Assembly (NCBI RefSeq): GCF_949628215.1
Contig: NC_134277.1
Coordinates: 28,657,058-28,721,057, forward strand
Length of the DNA: 64,000 nt
DNA from: Phalacrocorax aristotelis
Taxonomy: Eukaryota; Chordata; Aves; Suliformes; Phalacrocoracidae
Direction of reading: 5' to 3'
The position numbers and the translations under genes were made by a program. The first letter of the stretch is position 1. Each line of letters begins with the position of its first letter. Shown here piece by piece: positions 46,601 to 54,945 of this stretch. A model generated the notes under the pieces. It saw only the letters and a list, made by a program, of their open reading frames with translations, was not told the origin of the DNA and made no database searches.

Positions 46601-48929
46601 AAACTAAATTTTGCTGACACATAAAGAAAAATTCAGAGGCTGAAAATGTAAAGATCATTTAAACTCATGATCAAAATCCAGATCTCCCCAGGTAGAGGGA
46701 TATCCTCATTATCTCTGGAGATCATTATTCCTCAGACTTGTAGCAGAAGGTGGAAGAGCAGATATCTGCCATTAACACCGCCTCATTCTGCAGGTCGAGC
46801 TGTTAAACATTAAAAAAAAAAAAATAACAACAAGCATGTTAAGCTTTGAACTGATGCTGTGAATTTGTGCTATTTTCCCATAGCATCCATATAGGGCAGA
46901 ATCCTCCCGCCTCGTGTACACAACCCCTTTGGGTAACTGCAGACTGCCAGTAGCTCTAGCTTCCCTGTGCTGTAGGGCTGTACTGAGGAAATCCCTCCTG
47001 TGAACCGTAAAGTGTCAGTTAATTCCCCAGAATAGGAATTAAAAAAATAAAAAACCTAATACGTATTTCATGTCTCTGAAATAGTTCTTACTGTTTTGTT
47101 AAATGGATGATAAAAGTTAAATTACTAGCTGACACCTTTATATTATGTGGATACATGCTGTGATCTATATTCTGCAATTATGGTTGTCAGTAGCTTTTAT
47201 TTTCAATTAAAGCCTGTTCAGACTAGTAATATTGCTCTCTGCATCATTTTGCAAATTGCTACGTATCATGAATAATTTTGTACAATTTTATCTGCGGTGG
47301 CAATAGCTATTAAATGCATAATACCTGTAAATATATCTGCTATCACAAAAGTAAATAGCCTGGAAGTAATAAATTGAGTTTGGTTTCCATTGGGATTACA
47401 TTTACATTAGTATGAGAATGTAAAATACAGCAAATGTTTAAAAAAGGCAAAGATTTTATTGCTCTGATTTAAAAATTGCTGGTATAGTCAGGATACAGTT
47501 GTGTGATATTTGTAACAAAGGGGAATAATGAAGTTTTACCCTGTCAGGCTATGTAATACTTACCTGACAGGTAAAACTAAAATTCGTTGCTTTTCTGCCC
47601 AATTCCCTGAAAGGAAAATGGTAAGCAGTTGCTTCTGCTCCTCTGGAGGAGAAGATGGGTCCTAAGGACTGTTTAATCAAAGCAAGATCAGGAGTATGTG
47701 CTAGGACTGGCCTTACTTCTCCCTACTGAAACATATTTAACTGGGCAGGATCTCCTCCTGGTGCCGTGCCTTGGTGCCATGGTTTTCTTCCTCGGCAGAA
47801 AGCTCCTGAGTCCCCTGCCAATGCGTAGGAGTTCGCGCCGTCCCACTGCTGGGTGTGAGTGTGGTGCTGATTTAAGGCTTCATGTGACAAAGCAGAGTAC
47901 CAGGATGCTGGTGTCTCAATTCCTGGATTGGCAAAATGGGGTCTGACACTGACTGTCTCCCAGGTTGTGCAGTCTGTTGGACGAACGCTCCAGGTAGAAG
48001 GTAGAGAACAGTCACACGTACAGTAAAGGCACTATCACAATCCATACTGAGAAAGGAAGCTCAACTCATTTTGCATTTAGCCTGGTGAAAACTGAAGTCT
48101 CGTTAATTTAAAACTGCCACTGATCCAGAATGCCAGGTCCCTGCAGGATGCAGTGCCGAATCCCCCCCAGACTAGCTGTGCATTGCCTGCAATAGTCAGG
48201 CACGCGTATAATCTGTGAAAGCAATCCTCCCTTTGGGGTTGAAGCAAAGATGACTGGTGACCAGCTATGTCACCTTACAGTCAGGCTCTGCCCAAGAAGG
48301 GCTCTTTGAGTTTCTCTCTCATTTTAAAAGAGCAAGAAGGAGAGACCTACTGCTACTGAATGCTAAGTATGTTACTGAAGACTATTTTAGGCTGTGGTTG
48401 GTCCACGGGGTGGTCTGAGGTTTGCTTAGCTCCTGCTGCAGATTTTAGCATCACTGTGTTCAGGGCTCGGAGACAGGGAGGGTTTAAACCTGGCAAAGAG
48501 CTGACTCTGCAGGACAGAAAGCGGACATGTCGATGCAGAAAGCCTCTACCCACAAATTGATCTGAGTGCTCAGATCCCATCAGTTAGATGGATTACTGGA
48601 ACATAAAAAGGCTCTGAGCTAATTGTACTTCAAGCAGCTCAATAGACGAGAGGTAGAAAGCACTGCTCAGACCTTCAGTCCTGGAGGATAGCGTAGTCTG
48701 AGGGGTAAAACAAAATGAAAAAAGCTCAGGGCTGTGTTAGGATCCCTCATCTTGGGTCCAAATGCTCTGATGGGCTCTGGCGGTGACCCAGCAGGCTGCA
48801 GGTGTCTGACGTTTCCTTGTGCTTGCTGGGGTTTACGCAAGGCTGTACGACATGCTTCATTCCGCTTCTTTTTTTGCAGGATCCTCTGAAAGGAGCATAG
48901 CACAGAATTATGAACGGAGGCGTAAATGA
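43507..48929 (+). CDS. TAC1: Preprotachykinin A (substance P / neurokinin A precursor), spliced
   Basis: Coding segments are 43,507-43,629, 43,748-43,844, 44,566-44,589, 46,242-46,295 and 48,880-48,929, all with GT-AG introns and consistent phase; they give 115 residues. Residues 1-19 form a signal peptide (hydrophobic [13 protein letters not shown]). An acidic spacer with [12 protein letters not shown] follows. Substance P ([11 protein letters not shown]) is residues 58-68, then GKR for amidation and cleavage. Neurokinin A ([10 protein letters not shown]) is residues 83-92, again followed by GKR. The C-terminal flanking peptide runs from 96 and ends ERRRK. Tachykinins are secreted neuropeptides: substance P prefers receptor NK1 and neurokinin A prefers NK2. 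The length matches mammalian gamma-preprotachykinin (114) plus a final Lys; the mammalian exon 4 segment is absent. Exons 2-3 are GC-rich, exons 5-7 AT-rich. Confidence 0.97.
43630..43747 (+). other. TAC1: TAC1 intron 2, 118 bp
   Basis: A very short GC-rich intron with donor GTGAGC and acceptor CGCCCCGCAG. It is close to the lower size limit for efficiently spliced vertebrate introns, which suits splicing by intron definition. It is densely CpG and G-rich, with GGGGGCCG and GGGGTGCGGGG runs. Confidence 0.95.
43748..43844 (+). CDS. TAC1: TAC1 exon 3: substance P
   Basis: Codes for the end of the spacer ([16 protein letters not shown]), substance P, the GKR amidation/cleavage site and DA. The donor GCCG|GTGAGC leaves one base of the next codon, the same phase as in mammals. 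Spacer residues EELP and LQR are conserved relative to human TAC1. Confidence 0.97.
43796..43828 (+). other. TAC1: Substance P, mature peptide region
   Basis: [11 protein letters not shown], 11 residues, preceded by an Arg processing site and followed by GKR, where Gly donates the C-terminal amide and KR is the dibasic cleavage site. FFGLM is the tachykinin signature. Mammalian substance P has Lys at position 3; Arg here is the form known from chicken and alligator. Confidence 0.97.
43845..44565 (+). other. TAC1: TAC1 intron between exons 3 and 5
   Basis: This interval corresponds to mammalian introns 3 and 4 plus exon 4. It begins GTGAGC and ends CTCTTCCAATCAG. Composition falls from GC-rich to AT-rich near 43,900. 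A short (TTTAG)3 run at about 43,987 leads into the long pyrimidine tract of the exon 4 relic. A perfect 8-bp stem with a CAG loop (GCTCCAAG/CTTGGAGC) lies at 44,323-44,341. Several GTGCA/TTGCAC words cluster at 44,165-44,280. Confidence 0.85.
44043..44087 (+). pseudogene. TAC1: Possible decayed relic of TAC1 exon 4
   Basis: A strong acceptor (TTTATTTTTTTTCTCCC, then TATATCAG) ends at 44,042. The sequence after it shares AT at the first two positions, then GATTGGAAAAAAGTGGGC and TCAAAGTGCT, with mammalian exon 4 (ATTGAAAAACAAGTGG, then TTAAAGGCT). In mammals this 45-base exon codes for the Ile-Glu-Lys-Gln-Val part unique to neuropeptide K. Here the aligned block is about 43 bases, which breaks the frame; it reads into TAA at its 3' end, and the expected donor GGTAAGT reads GCTAAGT. 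The comparison uses the human sequence from memory and is short, so homology is an inference. Confidence 0.5.
44566..44589 (+). CDS. TAC1: TAC1 exon 5: 24-base microexon
   Basis: Codes with flanking bases for GYGQMSHK. It has the same 24-base length and phase as mammalian exon 5 (GHGQISHK). Acceptor TCTTCCAATCAG and donor AAAA|GTAAGT are both good. Joined directly to exon 3 it makes the N-terminal extension of neuropeptide gamma. His-to-Tyr and Ile-to-Met changes distinguish it from the human form. Confidence 0.95.
44590..46241 (+). other. TAC1: TAC1 intron between exons 5 and 6
   Basis: A 1,652 bp AT-rich intron with donor GTAAGT and acceptor TATTTTTTCAG. I see no nested gene or recognised repeat. 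The open frame near 45,402-45,593 has no protein similarity that I know. Confidence 0.9.
46242..46295 (+). CDS. TAC1: TAC1 exon 6: neurokinin A
   Basis: 54 bases code for [18 protein letters not shown], and the donor TCTG|GTATGT keeps the mammalian phase. The length is a multiple of three, so skipping keeps the frame, as in mammalian alpha- and delta-type transcripts that lack neurokinin A. Both dibasic sites flanking the peptide are present. Confidence 0.97.
46244..46273 (+). other. TAC1: Neurokinin A, mature peptide region
   Basis: [10 protein letters not shown], identical to mammalian neurokinin A, preceded by KR and followed by GKR. With the preceding residues from exons 3 and 5, starting at Asp72, it forms a 21-residue neuropeptide gamma if the inner KR is not cut. 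Confidence 0.97.
46296..48879 (+). other. TAC1: TAC1 last intron, 2.6 kb
   Basis: Donor GTATGT; acceptor CTTCTTTTTTTGCAG. Mostly AT-rich. It holds a 12-base A run near 46,812 and a strong hairpin at 47,532. The 82-codon frame at 47,698-47,946 and other open frames have no recognisable protein similarity. No nested gene was found. Confidence 0.9.
47532..47578. repeat. Strong inverted repeat (hairpin) in the last TAC1 intron
   Basis: The left arm AGTTTTACCCTGTCAGG and right arm CCTGACAGGTAAAACT pair over 16 bp with one bulged C; the loop is 14 bases. The left arm ends in an acceptor-like word (TTTTACCCTGTCAG) and the right arm contains a donor-like CAG|GTAAAA, so the hairpin would mask a matched splice pair around 23 bases. 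It could be a remnant of a small inverted-repeat transposon, an RNA structure, or an old chance duplication. Confidence 0.9.
48880..48929 (+). CDS. TAC1: TAC1 exon 7: C-terminal flanking peptide and stop
   Basis: Codes for [16 protein letters not shown] and [10 protein letters not shown] is shared with mammalian TAC1, which normally stops after RRR; here one Lys follows. The multibasic end would be trimmed by carboxypeptidase. No further splice is needed. Confidence 0.96.
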
Positions 48930-49095
48930 GACATTCCTGTGCATTATTTATTAAACTTCATTTGTTCCAATCGCCAATACAGTGTAATATAAAATAACCA
49001 CTGTAAGGAATAATTATTTATTTAACGATAACCGATGGGTTTAGGTTTTTTTTTTTTGAGTTGTACATTCAATAAAATTATTATTTTTCATATTG
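48930..49095 (+). other. TAC1: TAC1 3' UTR (proximal form)
   Basis: AT-rich, with AU-rich instability-type words TTATTTA (48,944) and TTATTTATTTA (49,014-49,024). Such elements often shorten neuropeptide mRNA half-life, but their action here is inferred. The end near 49,095 is estimated from the AATAAA at 49,071. A longer form could run to about 49,500 from the second signal. Confidence 0.7.
49071..49076 (+). terminator. TAC1: Proximal polyadenylation signal of TAC1
   Basis: AATAAA 142 bases after the stop codon, followed within 40 bases by a GT-rich region (TGTGGCAG, TGTTGTGTAGG), the usual downstream element for 3'-end cleavage. Confidence 0.8.
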
Positions 49096-49473
49096 TGGCA
49101 GTGATACATGTTGTGTAGGTACGTTGTGGTTCTGAAAGGACCGGCAACCCTGGTGACGTCTCACAACAAAGCACATTGTTCGATACGCTCACTAAACAAA
49201 GGTAACATCCTTTTGTTTGTTGAAAGCGAGTCTATCAGCTTCACAATCAGTGCAGAACAGAGCTGATGTACAGTCTAGTGCCTCAATTTGTTTTCATGGT
49301 TTATAATGTACTGTAATTTCCGTATCAAAAAATATATTTGTATCATTGCAGCATGTTTTATGTTTTGTGACTACGTATCTATATCTTTTAAAGAGGGGGC
49401 GGGTGGGTAAGGTTTGAATGTGAATCTGAGGTCTTCATTTCATAGTCTGGAATTTTATGATAGTAACATTTTA

Positions 49474-49479
49474 AATAAA
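49474..49479 (+). terminator. TAC1: Possible distal polyadenylation signal of TAC1
   Basis: AATAAA in TTTTAAATAAAAACT about 545 bases after the stop codon. It would give a 3' UTR of several hundred bases. Its use is unknown. TGTTTTATGTTTTGTG lies upstream and TTTCTTTGGTG downstream. Confidence 0.4.
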
Positions 49480-50854
49480 AACTACTCTGGGGATTTTGCA
49501 ACATACTTTCTTTGGTGATAATGATGGCGTTATTTCCCAAGTTGATCTGGAATCAGACTCGGATCCAAGTGACAGTGGTCTGAGACTGGAAAGAAATATC
49601 AAACTGATGTCTTCCTTTTGCAGGGAGGCTGTGAGCCTTCTAGGGTAGGTTTGGCAAATGCTTTGGGTAATTTGCTAACAGAAACAGGCATTCCCGGGAC
49701 TGCTCTGGGTCACACAAAGTCCCATCCTCAACCTGGTAGAAGTTAAGAAGTATGTTGACCAAATGAAAAGGGCTTGATGTATTCCCCAGCTCCAAGTGGA
49801 ATAATTTGCAGTGGAATTAATCTGCCATTGCAGGTTCATTATTTGAAAGCCAATCTTTTCATAAATTCTAGCTCTCAGATTCACAATAAAAGCACCTGTT
49901 GGCTTGAATCCATTCAATATAAGAGAAAAAAAATGTGACTTTAATTATCTTTTTAATTAAAATGTCTGGTTACTGTATCTCCAGGACAGTCCCAAAATGC
50001 TACACACATCTCACCAGATGCCAAGGCATCTGGAAATCTATTTTCTTCCCACCAGCTAAAAGCTATAGTTCTCTGTTTGATGCTGCCATACGAGCCTTCA
50101 TCACAGATGAATCAGCAGTGAAAACAGCCAGTGTACACAAACCAAATTCCAAAATAAGTAATACAGAGCGATTAACTGGTTGTTGTTTTCCATTTCGGAA
50201 GTGAACTCAGCAACCTCCATTTTCAAGGTTTCCTGGGGCATCCCCACAACTGCACCCACAAAGAACGGGTGGACGTAGGACCTCCCTCCTGCTAGGTTAG
50301 GAGCAGCACCTGAGCCTGCCCGTGCTTAAAACAGACCCCACTTCCAACTAAGTAGGAGCTGGCTCTAGCGAGGTGGGGAGCTACACAGTGGGAAAACTGA
50401 GGTTAACCTGCAATGGGGACCACACTCTTGTGAGACACAGGGGTTTTACTAGTGTGCTGCCAGCTCTTCATCTTGCCAGGGTTAATTTTCAGACTAATAA
50501 ACTTCTGTCTCAGCGCCCACTGAACTCAGTGAGGGGGGAAGATGATTGCTGGGTTAACAGCATAGCAAAAGGAGTCCAGAAATGTGTGTTGACTAATGCT
50601 CAGTCAAGGGTAAAAAGAACGAAAAAGCTTTAAAACACTGTCCCCTGAGCCTGGAGGCTCATGGTGCTCCCAGAGCTCACAGCCCGTGTGCACTGAATTG
50701 TGAGACAGCGAGAGGAAAGCAAAAGCACCGCTGCTTGCTCCCTGCAGCCTGTGCATCTCACAAACCTCCCTGCAGAGGCAATCACTGCAAGCACGTTGGC
50801 ATCCAAAGAAAGCCATGCAGGGCAGAGTGGGTCTTAAGTGTTTGGAGGACAGCA

Positions 50855-50945
50855 CTTTGTGAGGTTCACATGGGCCCACCCCTCAATCCTGTCAAGGTCC
50901 CTCTGGATGGCATCACTTCCCTCAAGCATATCAACCGCACCACCA
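50855..50945 (-). mobile_element. CR1 LINE ORF2 fragment (reverse transcriptase)
   Basis: Read on the minus strand, 90 bases translate with EGSDAIQRDLDRIEGWAHV followed by NL, the highly recognisable stretch of avian CR1 ORF2 (usually EGRDAIQRDLDRLEKWA...NLMKFNKAKC). After NL the expected continuation is lost, apparently by a small deletion, and the rest cannot be followed. This is an internal piece, not the usual 3' end, so the copy has been broken up by later deletion. Confidence 0.85.
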
Positions 50946-53004
50946 CCATTTTCTCTAGAAGGCAAGGCCAACTCTCTGGCATCAAAATATTCTCCTGTTA
51001 GGTGGCTGTCTGATGAGTGGTTTTAATTTGGCATTTGAAACAACTAATTTTAATTTCTGGTGGCAAAACAGCATCAGATTTGTGCTAATTTAGGTCTTGA
51101 ACAATAAGCTTAAAATTGGCATTGATTTATATGTTTGTACAGACATATATTCCAAGCCAGAAATAAACCAAATGCACACCAAAAGGCACAGCCTGAAAAG
51201 TTCCGTCTAACCGAACCAACAAGACAAAAAACCCACCATCATATTTCAGCACTGGGGATCGTTCGGCTGAGCTGTGCTGTGTCAGGGATGTGGGGCCGTG
51301 GCTGCCAGGTGGGTCTGGGGCAAATGTGGAGGCGCATGAACCACAGATGCCTGCAGGCATCCAGCTCAGCAGCTGCCTGTCCCCACCGCAGGCTTTCTCC
51401 CACCACCATCCTAGCCCAAACACTTGTCCCCACAGGCAACCCGAGGTACTCAAGATTCAAACAGGAATTCTTACTCATATATATTTTTTCAGCCTTTAGT
51501 ATTAAGCAATATAGTCTATACATTACTGAGTATGTTTTAATAATTTCTGTGATCTGTAATCTCCCTTTTGAAGCTCCTTCAGCTTTTAAAAAATTTTATG
51601 TGTTGGATAGCATTTCTTGCAGCCCTGGGCCACACATACCCTGGATCACTGGGCTATGCCAGCTCTCCAGCTCCACTGCAGGTTTTGGAGAAGCTATCAC
51701 TAAATCCCCTGCCATCTCTGCAACAGCCAGCCATGACCGTGACACAGACTTAGCTCTTCTTTGATAGCAACAGTCTGACATCCCTCAGGCTGCGTAAGCT
51801 AATTGATAAAGCTGCAGCAAGGGCATTTGTCAGTGAAATGCATGCAAGCTTTAAATAAAGTAATAAAAATCTTTCTAGGAAATCAGCACAGAGAGTAAAC
51901 CCAGGGTGATGCTGGTAATTGTCCCCACTGGGGAGGTGCTACAGGCAGTTAGATGCCACAGAATAATACCAAGAGGTTTTTTTAAATTATTAAAGCGATT
52001 CTTAAAAATGCTGTTTATTGAGTATGCCAGTAGCAGCTCCTTCAGAGCTACCATGAGCCATTCTTTAAATGCAGGCTTTGTCCCTGTATCTTCTTAATCT
52101 ACAACTTAGATAACTGCTTTAGCATAAAGAAATACTGAGCAAGTCCCGGTGGAAATTTTCAGTAATGACCCAATTTTTTTCAGGATGAGCCTCAACAGTT
52201 CCCTTAGCCATAGTATCGCAGACTGCATCAACAAACATCTCCCAGAGTACTGGGACAAGAACACACAGCAGCTCTTTCCCTGGAGTTGTACTGTGTCAGG
52301 ATGCAGCCGCCTGCGATTCCGGTTACAGCTCCGTGTCCTCACGCTACCCCCAAAACGGCTCACTTTACAGAAAATAGTCATTACTGGAAGAGTAGGGATT
52401 TTTTTTTTTTTCCTGTTAGCAAGCATACAAATGTCTTCCAATCTATCTACATCTTTCATGGAAGACAAACAGACTCTCTTTGCATTATTCTTTTAACATT
52501 TTTGAAAGAGCAGACTGAAACATTTGTCAACAACAGGGGCATCTGGGCTGTACAAAATTCATGATGATTTTCATTAAAAGTTATCATTGTTCCATCCCTG
52601 AGATGGAACATCTGGTTTCTGTCCGAATAAACCAGCAACTCATCAGCTCAAAACCTCATTTTTACAGAGGTATGCAGAGCACGTGCAACAAACATCACCC
52701 TTTGCTTTCTATGTACAGCTCTAAATTAAACAATATCACCACCTGCTATATATAGGAGACATGAGACACAAACAGGGAGTTAAAAAGCCAGACTCTTTGT
52801 CAGTGCTTCCAGCTTTCCAGAAGCCTTGAAGGACGAAGCCCAGCAAGGTGAGGTATCTTGGCCAGATGTAACAGCAGTGCCTGAGCTAGAAATACAATGC
52901 ACACCCTGTACCCAACCTGCTATCTCTGCAAGAGCTAAGAAACTTAGGAAGAACTGTAAAGCATAAGGCTGAATGTTAAGAAAATGTCTGCAAATTAAAA
53001 AAAA

Positions 53005-53024
53005 AAAAAAAAAGCTTTTTTTTT
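53005..53024. repeat. A-tract/T-tract palindrome
   Basis: Nine A, GC, nine T form a perfect 20-base palindrome at the end of a 17-base A run (52,997-53,013). It is a low-complexity sequence that bends DNA and can extrude a cruciform. It might be the fused tails of two old insertions, but no element body is visible on either side. Confidence 0.9.
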
Positions 53025-54689
53025 CCCTAAACCATTTCTTACATTGTTATTTTAGAAGCCCAGCTGCAAGAGAGTTAAAAGACATACCTGCACCAGCATA
53101 TGTCAATATACTGTTATCATCACTTTCTACAGGAACTAATTTGCATTGAAAACACCTAACTGAGCAACAAAACACCAACTGGAATCACAGACATTCAATT
53201 TTGGCACATAGAAATGCTTTTTATTTTCACTGCTATAATACTCAGAAAACAATAGGCACGTTGTAATTCAGTGTACCAAAGCATTAACATTCAAGCAATA
53301 CCCTCTGGAGGTAGATCTTGCTTGGGGAAGATACACATTAATTACTGGAGGAACGTATACATACAGTGTGGCTACATTAAGACTGCATTTAAAAACAAAA
53401 GTTAAAAGTAAAATCCTGTTAGTAAGGAATCAAGCAATGGTGACAGATTTTCTGCATATCTGTGTGAAAAACAGGCTGTATTTGTGTCTGTTAAGTTATA
53501 TGATGGGTACAACTGGGAAATTAAGTTTTCAGCGTGATAAAAAAAGAGATATTTTAAGAGGTATTTTGCATATACCTGCAGTTAACTGTTTGCAGATGAA
53601 AAAATTTGCATATGCATTTAGCTGTTTTTTTTATTGCTCATATGATATACCCATACACTTGAGTTTATTTTAATACAAGTATACCACATAACTGAAGAAA
53701 TAATGTTGCATGTTTTTTCATTGTATAAAAACGTTTTATTTTTGAGATAACACCCTGTGGTGGATTATGGGGCACTGGGACCACACCCAGAAATATAGAA
53801 GCTGCATTTATTTAAAAATAAGACCACTGGTGCAGCCCAGGAAAACTGATTCTCTTTCAGTGCAGCTCTGCGCTGTCTGCCACCAAGAGACAGAGGATTG
53901 GGGAGCAGGCTGAGTTTGGCAGAGCGGGGCAAGGTGCCTGGATAGCCCTTTGCAGCAGTGAGTGCTGCGGGACCGTGCTATGGTCTCACCTACAGCTCAA
54001 GGAGCTCTGGGCCATGGAACCTGCTGCTCTGCACGTAGGTCCTGGTGCCACACTGGCTGCTGGTTTGAGTGACCTTGTTTTATGAAATTCATCTGGAAAA
54101 GAAGGTAGAACTGCACAAAACATTTTCCTCTTTACCATTTTCTGTGCACACAGCTATGGAAGAGGTACAGGGCATGAGCTGCCCTAACAGAGGGGTTGTA
54201 GCTTGGCAGTAGCTGCGGCAGACAGGAATGGTCCTCCAGTCACTCTCCAGCTCCATTGAAGTGAGCCCTTCTCCGTCCATTGAGGAAACTCTCCTCCAGC
54301 TGCTGACTTTGACTGCCAAGGAGGAGGAGGTAGAGCTGAATTTCTAGCAGGGAAGCAGATTGTCCCATGCACCCAGCTGTGTCAGCAAAAGTTATACACC
54401 CCTTTTCCTTCCATGGAGTCAGTCACCACTGTAACTGCACTGAATATATGAACAGCTTAGTTTTAAAGCACCTGCCTCTATTCAGAGCTAAGAGTCTGAG
54501 AAGAGTTTATTCACTTATCTTTTCAAGTGTTTTCTTGGGAAACGTTTGTTTTACCATCCCTGTTGGTATTGCTGCATCTGAAGTATGCAGCTACCTGTTG
54601 CAGAGATGATTTATTGCACTGAATATGAAAACTAAATCTCATCCAGCATTTTGGGCTGGAGCACTTTCCAGCTCAGACAGCTTACATCT

Positions 54690-54945
54690 ATTAGCAAGAA
54701 AAAAAGAAAAAAACCTGCTGCAGAACAGAAAAGTAAAACTTCCAAACAAAACAATACCAGATACCGAAATGATGAATTGACTTTGCCTCGCATTGGGAAG
54801 CGTTTGTGCTGCGCACAAACCGATGAGCCCATTACATATTACGAGTCAGTGGAAATATTACGGCTCCAACCGACTTTGTTTGGTATTGATCTGATACCGT
54901 TAGTACATCTCAAAGATACTTATTTAATATTGTTTGATTTTATAG
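54690..54945 (+). other. CpG-dense open patch ending in a splice donor
   Basis: A plus-strand frame runs open from 54,651 to 55,001. Inside it, about 140 bases (54,765-54,900) carry nine CpG in AT-rich DNA where CpG is otherwise rare. The frame ends there at a full-consensus donor TATAG|GTGAGT (54,945/54,946). The translated part has normal protein-like composition (PRIGKRLCCAQTDEPITYYE), but I recognise no family. It could be an exon of an unannotated or noncoding gene, a remnant of foreign DNA, or a conserved regulatory element. Confidence 0.25.

Noticed and set aside
49148..49165. CRE-like TGACGTCT just past the TAC1 3' end
   Set aside because: Single site with no supporting cluster; chance is likely.
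52149..52496. 115-codon plus-strand frame
   Set aside because: Low-complexity Phe run and no family resemblance; likely chance.
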